A stretch of DNA of 64,000 nt from Chryseobacterium kimseyorum (GTDB lineage: Bacteria; Bacteroidota; Bacteroidia; Flavobacteriales; Weeksellaceae): positions 186,001-250,000 of the forward strand of contig NZ_JAPDHW010000006.1 in NCBI RefSeq assembly GCF_025971945.1, in the 5' to 3' direction. Position numbers and translations under genes: made by a program. Below are positions 1 through 6,108 of this stretch, piece after piece. The notes under the pieces are model-generated. The model saw only the letters and a list, made by a program, of their open reading frames with translations, searched no databases and was not told where the DNA came from. The number at the start of each line of letters is the position of its first letter. Positions within the stretch are counted from its first letter, which is position 1.

Positions 1-745
1 AGTTTCCGATAGTGTTTGCAGAAAGTTCCGGGAATAGCTGAATTTTAGCAACTGCATTGTAAACAACCGCGATCTGTTCATTGTCAAAAGTCCTGTGATC
101 TCTCAACAAAGTTCTGAGTAATGCTTCCTGATTGTCATCTTTCACCTTCACCGCTTTTTTGTTTCCGAAATTGTCAGATACTAAAGATGAATAGCCATCT
201 TTTTTAAATTCCTCCAGCTTTTCCTTCAAACGTCTTGAAGATTTTGGAAGACTGTGACCGATCTGATCTTTCACCTCAGTAACTGCTGTGGCAGCATCTT
301 TCCAAATTTCCGTAAGACCTCTTTTTCCATTACGGGAGCGAACAAATGAAACTGTTTCTTTTACGTACTGCTCAACTGCCTGAAGCATCTGAGCGTTTTT
401 TACGTATTCCTCCTGCTTTTCGGTAGAAAGCGTTCTGTAATCATCAAGTTTATGACAAGCGAAGAAATCAACTGCCTCGTAATCGTCTTTGTAGAAATTT
501 AGAATTAAATTCTGCGTGTTTTTCTTTGGTGGATATCCAAGAATCTTCACAATCTGAACTCTGAAACGTTCAGGGATGCTATCAAATTCTACAAGAGCCC
601 TGTTTCCAAGACCACGTGCAGTGACTACTTTATTGATTTTACCGTTACTGCATAAATACTTGTAATTTGATTCAGAAATAACTCCTAAATCGTCATACAA
701 GGCTTTTGCCGGTATCGTTAAAGTATTGTTGTAGAATTGATACAT
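1..745 (-). CDS. MuA-like transposase, N-terminal part (runs off left edge)
   Basis: Translating the minus strand from the ATG at 745 gives 248 codons without a stop, ending at the window edge. The N-terminus begins MYQFYNNTLTIPAKALYDD and continues with a segment containing NRALVEFDSIPERF. I recognise this as the N-terminal DNA-binding region of transposases in Bacteroidota Mu-like phages. The DDE catalytic core would lie further left and is not visible. It is the last visible gene of the leftward early operon, behind the 82-aa gene and a tRNA-like element. The family call rests on recognition of the N-terminus and on the Mu-like gene order; no alignment was made. Confidence 0.65.
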   Translation of the reverse strand, partial: MYQFYNNTLTIPAKALYDDLGVISESNYKYLCSNGKINKVVTARGLGNRALVEFDSIPERFRVQIVKILGYPPKKNTQNLILNFYKDDYEAVDFFACHKLDDYRTLSTEKQEEYVKNAQMLQAVEQYVKETVSFVRSRNGKRGLTEIWKDAATAVTEVKDQIGHSLPKSSRRLKEKLEEFKKDGYSSLVSDNFGNKKAVKVKDDNQEALLRTLLRDHRTFDNEQIAVVYNAVAKIQLFPELSANTIGN

Positions 746-778
746 TTTTAAACTGTGTTTAAATGGAATTTAAATTGT

Positions 779-818
779 TCCCAGCGGAGGAATCGAACCT
801 CCGGAAAACCGTTTGGGA
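779..818 (-). other. tRNA-like element: T-arm plus short acceptor-like stem
   Basis: On the minus strand a 6-bp stem (CGGAGG/CCTCCG) encloses the loop TTCGATT. This contains GGTTCGATTCC, the universal tRNA T-arm (B-box) sequence. The outer arms TCCCA and TGGGA can pair as a short acceptor-like helix. There is no D-arm, and the bases that should form an anticodon stem do not pair, so it is not a complete tRNA; CCA is not encoded. It begins 1 nt after the stop codon of the 82-aa gene and ends 33 nt before the transposase start, so it would sit in the transposase mRNA leader. Confidence 0.5.
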
Positions 819-819
819 T

Positions 820-1068
820 TTATAATTCTTCTAATGTGCTAAGGGCATCTTCAAGAGAATCAAGTACATTTTCGATAGCTCCAGCAGTCGCTTCAAAATC
901 TTCTGTTTTTTCAGAGTAATTATAACCAGCTTCTGATTCCTGCCATCTTCCTGATTTTTCCGAGAAATAATCCTCACGTTCTGAAATAATCTCTTCTACT
1001 TTTTCGTGTTTTTCACGAAGCTTATCTATTAATTTTGATAAGGCTTGGTATTCTGCACTGAATTTCAT
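820..1068 (-). CDS. Small coiled-coil early protein of the prophage (82 aa)
   Basis: Starting at the ATG at 1068 (MKFSAEYQ) this is an 82-residue, Glu/Lys-rich, largely helical protein with a probable coiled coil in the first half and an acidic C-terminal helix. A longer reading from 1134 is open, but 1068 is preferred because it lies 1 nt after the stop of a 44-codon frame, an arrangement suited to translational coupling. It lies between the Ner-like gene and the transposase. In Mu, small accessory genes also cluster in the early operon. I do not recognise the family, and no function can be assigned. Confidence 0.55.
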   Translation of the reverse strand: MKFSAEYQALSKLIDKLREKHEKVEEIISEREDYFSEKSGRWQESEAGYNYSEKTEDFEATAGAIENVLDSLEDALSTLEEL

Positions 1069-1069
1069 T

Positions 1070-1204
1070 TTAAACTGATTTTGTAGTTTTACAAATTGTG
1101 AATCGGCCGAACAGCAACCATTCTTCTGTGACAATAGGGCTGCTGAAAATTGTCGTCACCGCAGTTTTGCGATATTTCAAGAATTTTAAAATTAATTTTC
1201 TCAT
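1070..1204 (-). CDS. Possible 44-aa early protein of the prophage
   Basis: An ATG at 1204 opens 44 codons (beginning MRKLILKFLKYRKTAV, basic N-terminus) ending in TAA at 1072-1070, immediately before the ATG of the next gene. It starts 5 nt after the stop of the Ner-like gene. The tight packing between two leftward genes is the main support. There is no recognisable domain. It may simply be spacer, because the longer reading of the downstream gene overlaps it in another frame. Confidence 0.35.
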   Translation of the reverse strand: MRKLILKFLKYRKTAVTTIFSSPIVTEEWLLFGRFTICKTTKSV

Positions 1205-1209
1205 ATTTT

Positions 1210-1419
1210 CTATTTTAGAAGGTTTGATTTTTTTTCGATTGCGTTTTTAGCCGCATTCTCTAATGTGTTGTACTCCTTTTTAATTTCGTCAGGCATTACA
1301 CCGTTACGATCTCCCCGTAATGACTTTCTGATGTAGTCAATAGTAAATCCATACTTTTTTTCGATCACAATGAGGATATCCGCATTGTAGATGTTTCTTT
1401 TTGTTATATTTTTGCCCAT
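1210..1419 (-). CDS. Ner-like small DNA-binding protein of the early operon (69 aa)
   Basis: The frame is open further upstream, but the ATG at 1419 (MGKNITKRNIYNADIL) is the sensible start because the upstream part would read back through the operators and into the repressor gene. The 69-aa product is basic. Residues of about 8-35 (ADILIVIEKKYGFTIDYIRK) look like a helix-turn-helix, followed by SLRGDRNG and a charged C-terminus. It is the first gene divergent from the repressor, the position held by ner in Mu, where Ner shuts down early transcription. The DNA-binding role is inferred from position, size and charge. Confidence 0.6.
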   Translation of the reverse strand: MGKNITKRNIYNADILIVIEKKYGFTIDYIRKSLRGDRNGVMPDEIKKEYNTLENAAKNAIEKKSNLLK

Positions 1420-1444
1420 TGCCTTGTTTGTCTTTTGTACAGGA

Positions 1445-1476
1445 CAAATATAAATAGAAAACTTTCTAAAAAGCAA
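1445..1476 (-). promoter_or_regulatory. Early promoter of the prophage
   Basis: On the minus strand TTG (1476-1474) is followed 21 nt later by TATATTTG (1452-1445). This matches the Bacteroidota pattern of a -33 TTG and -7 TAnnTTTG. Transcription would start roughly 20 nt before the Ner-like ATG at 1419. Operator copy 1 lies entirely in the spacer between the two elements, so bound repressor would exclude RNA polymerase. Confidence 0.6.
1454..1469. promoter_or_regulatory. Repressor operator O1
   Basis: ATAGAAAACTTTCTAA is an inverted repeat (TAGAAA/TTTCTA with AC spacer) in the divergent control region. It lies inside the early-promoter spacer. It is identical to O2 except for the first base. 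Confidence 0.65.
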
Positions 1477-1483
1477 GAGAAAT

Positions 1484-1499
1484 TTAGAAAACTTTCTAA
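1484..1499. promoter_or_regulatory. Repressor operator O2
   Basis: TTAGAAAACTTTCTAA is a perfect 7-bp inverted repeat with a 2-bp spacer. It is centred 30 bp from O1 (about three helical turns) and 15 bp before the repressor ATG, suggesting cooperative binding and autoregulation. Confidence 0.65.
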
Positions 1500-1513
1500 A
1501 AAAATAAAATGTG

Positions 1514-2227
1514 ATGAAAAATATTGTTGAGAAATTAAAGGAATACTTGGAATTCAAGGGCGTTACGGTGAGTGTAGCTGAGAAAGAGATAGGAGTTGCC
1601 AATGGAACTCTAAGCAAACCATTCAAGGCGAACACAACCATCAAAACAGATACTTTAGAAAAGTTTCTAAATATTTATACTGATATCAATCCCTTTTGGG
1701 TGTTAGACAGTTCGAATGCAATGATTAAATCAGACGTCGAATCAATTAAAGATTCCGTTCAAGTATATAATACTAAGGGAAGAAAAACGAAGGACGCTGT
1801 TATGAGCATGCAGGAGGTACCATTCTATAATCTTGAAGCTACAGCAGGCCTGCAAGAACTTTTTAATAGTGGAAAACCACAAAAGGTTTTAGATACAATT
1901 AAAATTCCCAATCTTCCTAAGTGCGATGGAGCTCTTACAGTAACTGGTGACAGCATGTATCCACTTTTAAAATCAGGCGATATCGTTTTATATAAGCAAA
2001 CTTCAGTAGACAGTATATTTTACGGTGAAATGTATTTAGTAAGTGTTAAAATTGACGACTGGGAGGAGTATGTCACTGTAAAATATGTACAGAAATCGGA
2101 TAAAGGCGAAGATTTCGTAAAACTTGTTAGCCAAAACCAGCACCATCAGTCCAAAGATATAAAGGTTAAAAATATCCAGGCAATCGCGATGGTAAAAGCC
2201 AGCGTACGGTTTAACACCATGTTTTAG
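1514..2227 (+). CDS. Prophage repressor: HTH plus LexA/CI-type S24 peptidase
   Basis: The N-terminal 65 residues carry an XRE/CI-like helix-turn-helix (segment VSVAEKEIGVANGTLSKPF). The C-terminal half is an S24 autopeptidase: catalytic Ser in GDSMYP (about residue 147), Lys in VTVKYV (about 190), and an Ala-Gly bond in LEATAGLQ (about 111-112) at the place where LexA and CI cleave themselves. RecA-stimulated self-cleavage on DNA damage, giving induction, is therefore expected. A GTG at 1511 is also in frame; ATG 1514 is preferred. It is divergent from the early operon and carries operator O3 within its own coding sequence. Confidence 0.85.
   Translation: MKNIVEKLKEYLEFKGVTVSVAEKEIGVANGTLSKPFKANTTIKTDTLEKFLNIYTDINPFWVLDSSNAMIKSDVESIKDSVQVYNTKGRKTKDAVMSMQEVPFYNLEATAGLQELFNSGKPQKVLDTIKIPNLPKCDGALTVTGDSMYPLLKSGDIVLYKQTSVDSIFYGEMYLVSVKIDDWEEYVTVKYVQKSDKGEDFVKLVSQNQHHQSKDIKVKNIQAIAMVKASVRFNTMF
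1655..1670. promoter_or_regulatory. Repressor operator O3 inside the repressor gene
   Basis: TTAGAAAAGTTTCTAA has the same 7-bp arms as O2, with spacer AG. It lies 171 bp downstream of O2 within the repressor coding sequence. It may support DNA looping or block repressor transcription. The binding is inferred from sequence identity only. Confidence 0.5.
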
Positions 2228-2374
2228 TTTAAATACATCGTAAATATCTATCTATCAATCAATTAAATCTATAAACATTTTAAAAATAGGGTATTCAGTT
2301 TAATATTTTTATGCAAAATAGTATGTAATTTTACTTTTTTGTTCGATTGAGTTATGTTTTTTTGTCTTAGATAA

Positions 2375-2411
2375 CCTAACCCCAAACCTAACCCCAAACC
2401 TAACCGCTAAA
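2375..2411. repeat. 12-bp tandem repeat, about three copies
   Basis: Two exact units of CCTAACCCCAAA are followed by a third degenerate unit, CCTAACCGCTAAA. It lies between the repressor stop and the inferred prophage end. It could be a protein-binding array, but nothing else in the window shares it. Confidence 0.6.
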
Positions 2412-2549
2412 GACATTTATCACAATTCTGGGTGACGTTAAAAACCTTTTGTAAAAGCTAACTATCCGGAATATTTCTGGTATGCTTATCACTAAAAATC
2501 GTGCTTTAGCGCACATTCAGGGCATATTTAACCGTAAAACAGAAAAACA

Positions 2550-2570
2550 CTCCCTTAGGAGTGTTTAAAT
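2550..2570. terminator. Hairpin, probable terminator after the repressor
   Basis: AACACTCC and GGAGTGTT form an 8-bp stem with a 4-nt loop. The flanking A and T tracts are weak, so termination is plausible rather than certain. Confidence 0.5.
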
Positions 2571-2643
2571 TGTATTTAAAGAATGTTTTAACGGTAGTTA
2601 AATGGTAGTAAAAAGTAATTTTTGACGATCTGTTTAGAATTTC

Positions 2644-2735
2644 TTTGACCCTCTTTTTTATGCGTTTTTCTTTTATTATCAGGCATTTAAAGCCTTTTTT
2701 CATGACCTTTTATTTTTGACCTTTTGTTTTATGCC
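2644..2735. repeat. Two 21-bp direct repeats near the inferred prophage end
   Basis: The segments at 2644-2664 and 2715-2735 match at 17 of 21 positions (pattern TTTGACC..., then TTTTATGC). A partial third copy (TGACCTTTTATTTT) starts at 2703, directly before the second. Repeated sites of about 22 bp near the termini are what MuA-type transposases bind, so these are candidate end sites. Confidence 0.5.
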
Positions 2736-2960
2736 CTATACTCACACCCAAATTTACGCAATACCTCTAAAATTATTAAAATTATTTTAATCACGTAATG
2801 TTTTGATTATAAGAATGAAACCCATTTTCAAACGACTACAAACGAATTTAAATAATTCTTTACCGACTAAATTTTCAAACCTGATGAATCTTTGCAACAG
2901 AGATTCGAGAAAACAGTGAACGTCTCTTATCTGAATTACTAATCTTAAAATATAAAAGTT

Positions 2961-3293
2961 ATGTCACTAAGAAACAAAGTAACATTAATTGGTTACACAG
3001 GCAAAGAAGTAGAAATGATCAACTTCGAAAACGGAGGGATGAAAGCATCAGTATCGTTGGCAACCAACGATCATTACACCAATGCAAAAGGTGAGAAAGT
3101 GGAAGAGACGCAATGGCACAGTTTGGTGGCTTTCGGCAAAACCGCTGAGATCTTACAGAAATATGTGCCGAAAGGAAAAGAGATTGCCATTGAAGGAAAA
3201 ATTACGTACAGATCGTACGACGACAAAGATGGTGTGAAAAGATATATTACCGAAATAAGAGTCGAAGAAATTTTGCTCTTGGGCGGAAAATAA
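2961..3293 (+). CDS. ssb: Single-stranded DNA-binding protein, short form
   Basis: This 110-aa protein is a single OB-fold SSB domain (N-terminus MSLRNKVTLIGYTGKEVE; WHSLVAFGKTAEI; IEGKITYRSYDDKDG). It binds single-stranded DNA in replication, recombination and repair. It ends at ILLLGGK right after the OB fold. It lacks the flexible linker and the acidic DDDIPF-type tip through which full-length SSB recruits partner proteins. That suggests a specialised paralog, or one acting as a mixed tetramer with a longer SSB elsewhere in the genome. It is the first host gene next to the inferred prophage end. Confidence 0.9.
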   Translation: MSLRNKVTLIGYTGKEVEMINFENGGMKASVSLATNDHYTNAKGEKVEETQWHSLVAFGKTAEILQKYVPKGKEIAIEGKITYRSYDDKDGVKRYITEIRVEEILLLGGK

Positions 3294-3318
3294 GTGTACA
3301 ATTCTAAAATCACAGACG

Positions 3319-3777
3319 ATGCAGATTAAAGTCTTAAAAATAAGAATTGCAGAAAAATTTCTGCACGATGATCAGAGAATGATTGATGATTTCTTAGAGC
3401 ATCACGATATTGTAAAAGTAGAAACTGCTTTTGTACAGGAAGATCAATTTTGGTCAGTGGTATTGTATTTTAACGAAGCAAAATCACTGCTTAATAAAAA
3501 CAGTGTAAAGGATCCGAAAGCGGTAAAATATTCCGCAGAAGATGAAATGCTCAGCGATAATGAAATCATCATTTTGGATGCTTTAAAGATCTGGCGTTCA
3601 GAAAAAGCAAAAGAGCAGAACCTTCCGTCCTATTTTATTGCCACCAATAAAGAACTGGTCTCTGTAGCAAAATACAAACCTGCGAAAAAAGAGGAACTGC
3701 TGGACATCAAAGGTTTCGGAAAACACAAGATTGAAAATTATGGTGAAGAGATTTTAGAAATCCTGGAAAGTGTTTAA
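3319..3777 (+). CDS. HRDC domain protein
   Basis: The product has 152 aa. The C-terminal 75 residues form an HRDC domain (LDALKIWRSEKAKEQNLPSY ... LLDIKGFGKHKIENYGEEIL), the helical nucleic-acid-binding module found at the C-terminus of RecQ helicases and RNase D. The N-terminal 75 residues (MQIKVLKIRIAEKFLHDDQR) have no recognised enzymatic domain. Stand-alone HRDC proteins of this size are common in Flavobacteriia. It begins 25 nt after ssb, so the two may be cotranscribed and act in DNA metabolism; that role is inferred. Confidence 0.8.
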   Translation: MQIKVLKIRIAEKFLHDDQRMIDDFLEHHDIVKVETAFVQEDQFWSVVLYFNEAKSLLNKNSVKDPKAVKYSAEDEMLSDNEIIILDALKIWRSEKAKEQNLPSYFIATNKELVSVAKYKPAKKEELLDIKGFGKHKIENYGEEILEILESV

Positions 3778-3813
3778 AATCCAAACACCAAAACACAAAT
3801 GATTAAATGAGAG

Positions 3814-3842
3814 GCCGGGGAAATATATCTCCGGCTTTTTAA
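3814..3842 (+). terminator. Rho-independent terminator after the HRDC gene
   Basis: GCCGGGGA pairs with TCTCCGGC (one G-T wobble) and is followed by a T run. Confidence 0.8.
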
Positions 3843-3868
3843 TTGATTTAAAAGTCCTTTCAATTCCT

Positions 3869-3876
3869 TATTTTTG
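3869..3876 (+). promoter_or_regulatory. Probable -7 element of the hisS promoter
   Basis: TATTTTTG matches TAnnTTTG, with a TTG about 23 nt upstream (3843-3845). It implies a transcript starting near 3882, which excludes a start at 3874 and supports the ATG at 3919. Confidence 0.5.
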
Positions 3877-3918
3877 CACAGAATATCATTTATCAACCAT
3901 CAATTATCATTTAGCATA

Positions 3919-5286
3919 ATGAAGCCAAGCTTAGCAAAAGGAACGAGGGATTTTACCTCACTGGAAGTTTCAAGAAGAAAATACATTATCAATATATTAC
4001 AGAAAAATTTCGAACTTTTTGGTTTTCAGCCTTTGGAGACGCCAAGTTTTGAAAATCTTTCTACTTTAACAGGGAAATACGGAGAAGAAGGTGACCGTTT
4101 AATTTTTAAGATCTTAAATTCAAGCATCAACGAAGCGAAAGACGAGAAAAAAACTCAGATGATGAATGATTTTCAGAAAGCTTTAGACAAACCTTTCAGT
4201 GCCGAAAGTCTTACTGACAAAGCTCTTCGCTACGACTTGACAGTTCCTTTCGCAAGATTTGTTGCCATGAACCACGGAAAGCTGACTTTTCCCTACAAAC
4301 GTTATCAGATTCAGCCTGTTTGGAGGGCTGACCGTCCACAGAAAGGTAGATTCAGAGAGTTTTATCAGTGTGATGCCGATGTTGTTGGAAGCGAAAGCCT
4401 TTGGCAGGAAGTTGAATTGGTTCAGCTGTATCTCAAATCATTTGCGGAACTGAGAACATCTGTAACTATTCATATCAACAACCGAAAAATTCTTTCAGGT
4501 TTAGCAGAGTATGCCGGAATTACAGACAAACTGATCGATTTCACCGTGGCTTTAGATAAGCTTGACAAAATAGGTAAGGATGGAGTAGTAAAGGAACTTT
4601 TGGAAAGAAATATTTCTCAGGAATCGATTGATAAACTGGATTTCCTTTTCACACAATCTAATGATGCTTTGGAAAATCTTCTTCAGTTAAAAGAAAAATT
4701 TGCGGGAAACGAAATTGGATTAAAAGGCGTCGAAGAACTGGAATTTGTCATCACACAGTCATTAAATCTGGACGTTGATATTCAGAATTTGGTTTTCGAT
4801 ATTACGTTAGCTCGTGGATTAGATTATTATACCGGAGCAATTTTCGAGGTAAAGGCGGACGAAGCACAAATGGGTTCTATCGGTGGAGGAGGTCGCTATG
4901 ATAACCTAACCGAAGTTTTTGGCGTGAAAAATGTCCCAGGAATTGGAATTTCTTTCGGTCTAGACAGAATTTATTTAGTGATGGAAGAGTTGAATCTTTT
5001 CCCTGAAGATGCTACGTCCAACGTAGAATATCTCTTCGCTAATTTTGGAGGTGAAGAAACCATCGAAGCTTTAAAATTAATTATTCAGTTAAGAGAAAAA
5101 GGGATTTCTGCCGAACTGTATCCTGATAGCGCAAAAATCAACAAACAGTTTACTTACGCTGAAAAAAAAGGAATTAAAAATCTTGTTTTTCTGGGTGAGG
5201 AAGAAATAAAAAATAGAACCGTAACCTATAAAAATTTAGAAGCTGGCGAACAGAAAACGGTTGCTTTAGAGGATTTTTTAGGATAG
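3919..5286 (+). CDS. hisS: Histidine--tRNA ligase
   Basis: This 455-aa class II aminoacyl-tRNA synthetase charges tRNA-His. The N-terminus [12 protein letters not shown] is the family hallmark. Motif 2 lies in the segment with [17 protein letters not shown], the histidine-specific motif is [13 protein letters not shown], and a glycine-rich motif 3 region follows ([23 protein letters not shown]). A C-terminal anticodon-binding domain ends the protein. An upstream in-frame start at 3874 exists, but ATG 3919 gives the canonical N-terminus and lies downstream of the predicted promoter. Confidence 0.97.
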   Translation: MKPSLAKGTRDFTSLEVSRRKYIINILQKNFELFGFQPLETPSFENLSTLTGKYGEEGDRLIFKILNSSINEAKDEKKTQMMNDFQKALDKPFSAESLTDKALRYDLTVPFARFVAMNHGKLTFPYKRYQIQPVWRADRPQKGRFREFYQCDADVVGSESLWQEVELVQLYLKSFAELRTSVTIHINNRKILSGLAEYAGITDKLIDFTVALDKLDKIGKDGVVKELLERNISQESIDKLDFLFTQSNDALENLLQLKEKFAGNEIGLKGVEELEFVITQSLNLDVDIQNLVFDITLARGLDYYTGAIFEVKADEAQMGSIGGGGRYDNLTEVFGVKNVPGIGISFGLDRIYLVMEELNLFPEDATSNVEYLFANFGGEETIEALKLIIQLREKGISAELYPDSAKINKQFTYAEKKGIKNLVFLGEEEIKNRTVTYKNLEAGEQKTVALEDFLG

Positions 5287-5292
5287 ATTCTT

Positions 5293-5724
5293 TTGATATT
5301 CGAACGACAAAAATACTATACCGATAATCACCTTTTCTTCATTGGAATGGTGATTATTATGTTTATGTATGGGTGCTATAGAGATAAAAAGTATCATGAA
5401 ACAATTGATAATGGTCTGCAGAGCTCACATGTAGTAATTGCTCAGAACTGTAAATACTCAAGGAGGTCTAAATCAAGTGTAAAAATTAATGTTGATGATA
5501 AAGTTTATTCAGTAAATCTGAGTTCTAATGTTTGTGAACGTTTCCCTGTACATTCGACAATTTCTGTTTTTTACTTAAAAAAATATGATGAGTACATTTA
5601 CAAAACCAAAGGATATCAAGACAAGTTTAGTTTTATGTTGATAATTTTAATTTCTTCACTATTCCCATGGAGATTTTTATATAAACGTTATATTTTTTCG
5701 TTTCAGAGGAAAAAAATTAAGTGA
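5293..5724 (+). CDS. Hypothetical two-TM membrane protein
   Basis: From a TTG at 5293 the product has 143 aa; an internal ATG at 5347 would remove most of the first membrane segment. TM1 is around residues 14-28 (LFFIGMVIIMFMYGC) and TM2 around 110-127. Between them is a roughly 80-residue segment with alternating hydrophobic residues (VKINVDDKVYSVNLSSNV, ISVFYLKKYDEY). This resembles DUF3592-like proteins, which have a small beta domain between two helices. It starts 6 nt after hisS and may be cotranscribed with it. Function is unknown. Confidence 0.6.
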   Translation: MIFERQKYYTDNHLFFIGMVIIMFMYGCYRDKKYHETIDNGLQSSHVVIAQNCKYSRRSKSSVKINVDDKVYSVNLSSNVCERFPVHSTISVFYLKKYDEYIYKTKGYQDKFSFMLIILISSLFPWRFLYKRYIFSFQRKKIK

Positions 5725-5943
5725 TTACTCTTCCCAACCGCACAGAGTTTTACCCAAAGTCTGTGCTTTTTTAAGACTCACTTTAATGATCTCATGTTTG
5801 CAGCTGGACAATCCACGGCAGTTTTTAGAGTAATGATATTTCTTTCCGCCGGCGCTGTCGCAAAGGTAGACATCAGATTTTATCACCGCTGTAGCATTCA
5901 GGTTTAGAATTACAACAAATGAAATAAAAAGTATATTCTTCAT
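5725..5943 (-). CDS. Small secreted Cys-rich protein (72 aa)
   Basis: An N-terminal signal peptide (MKNILFISFVVILNLNATA) precedes a compact domain with VYLCDSAGGKKYHYSKNCRG and a C-terminal LCGWE. The Cys/His pattern (YLC, YHYSKNCRGLSSCKH, LCGW) recurs in small Bacteroidota exported proteins and is related in pattern to the 'K-YH-x3-C' calcium-regulated or Ada-like metal-binding modules. The gene is convergent with the preceding membrane-protein gene, its stop directly abutting that gene's end. A hairpin at 5959-5987 lies just before its start codon. Function is unknown. Confidence 0.65.
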   Translation of the reverse strand: MKNILFISFVVILNLNATAVIKSDVYLCDSAGGKKYHYSKNCRGLSSCKHEIIKVSLKKAQTLGKTLCGWEE

Positions 5944-5958
5944 AATATATAAAATTAA

Positions 5959-5987
5959 AATTCCGGTTCAGAATGAACCGGAATTTT
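5959..5987 (-). terminator. Terminator-like hairpin between lipoprotein and 72-aa gene
   Basis: AAATTCCGGTTC pairs with GAACCGGAATTT across a 5-nt loop. On the minus strand a T-rich run follows, ending close to the start codon of the 72-aa gene. It is the natural terminator of the upstream lipoprotein gene. If the candidate promoter at 6040-6047 is real, it is instead an attenuator-like leader hairpin. Confidence 0.7.
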
Positions 5988-6039
5988 TCATCACGTGTGT
6001 TTTTAGTATTATAATGATTTTGTGTTTGTAATTATTTGT

Positions 6040-6047
6040 CAAAGATA
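6040..6047 (-). promoter_or_regulatory. Candidate -7 element for the 72-aa gene
   Basis: On the minus strand TATCTTTG fits TAnnTTTG. It lies 21 nt downstream of the palindrome at 6069-6084, which therefore overlaps the -33 region. Confidence 0.35.
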
Positions 6048-6068
6048 AATTCTTTCTCACTACCGATT

Positions 6069-6084
6069 TTACGTGACCACGTAA
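6069..6084. promoter_or_regulatory. Palindrome copy 1 (TTACGTG-AC-CACGTAA)
   Basis: A perfect 7-bp inverted repeat with a 2-bp spacer. An identical 16-bp copy lies at 6929-6944. Probable binding site for a dimeric regulator. Confidence 0.5.
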
Positions 6085-6108
6085 TTTGGATGTTTTTTTT
6101 GAAAAAAA

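Larger units (their letters stand above)
1..2746. mobile_element. End of a Mu-like transposable prophage (partial)
   Basis: A rightward S24-type repressor faces a leftward early operon with a Ner-sized protein, two small proteins and a MuA-like transposase N-terminus that runs off the window. This repressor/ner/A order is that of phage Mu and its relatives. The right boundary is inferred: 21-bp repeats at 2644-2664 and 2715-2735 resemble transposase-binding end sites, and a terminal 5'-TG on the minus strand fits at about 2746 (2750 also possible). Host genes start at 2961. The far end, target duplication and morphogenesis genes lie outside the window, so whether the prophage is complete is unknown. 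Confidence 0.65.
2228..2960. other. Gene-poor stretch: prophage end and host ssb upstream region
   Basis: No convincing gene lies here. A 65-codon basic frame on the minus strand (2506-2703) spans a hairpin and end repeats and is not accepted. The stretch contains a 12-bp tandem repeat (2375-2411), a small hairpin GTGC/GCAC (2501-2514), a terminator-like hairpin (2550-2570), 21-bp repeats (2644-2664, 2715-2735) with a shorter half copy at 2702-2716, and, from about 2750, AT-rich host DNA leading to ssb. Confidence 0.6.

Noticed and set aside
776-850. Complete tRNA gene overlapping the 82-aa gene
   Set aside because: The T-arm is perfect, but the bases at the anticodon-stem position (TATAA against ACGGT) do not pair and no D-arm or 7-bp acceptor stem exists.
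2375-2411. Telomere-like repeat
   Set aside because: The CCTAACCCC look is superficial: period 12, only about three units, internal and in a prophage region.
2506-2703. 65-codon basic protein on the minus strand
   Set aside because: It spans a terminator-like hairpin and the prophage end repeats, has no recognisable domain and biased Lys content expected from A-rich DNA.
3074-3313. 79-codon frame opposite ssb
   Set aside because: It mirrors the SSB coding sequence and has no motif.
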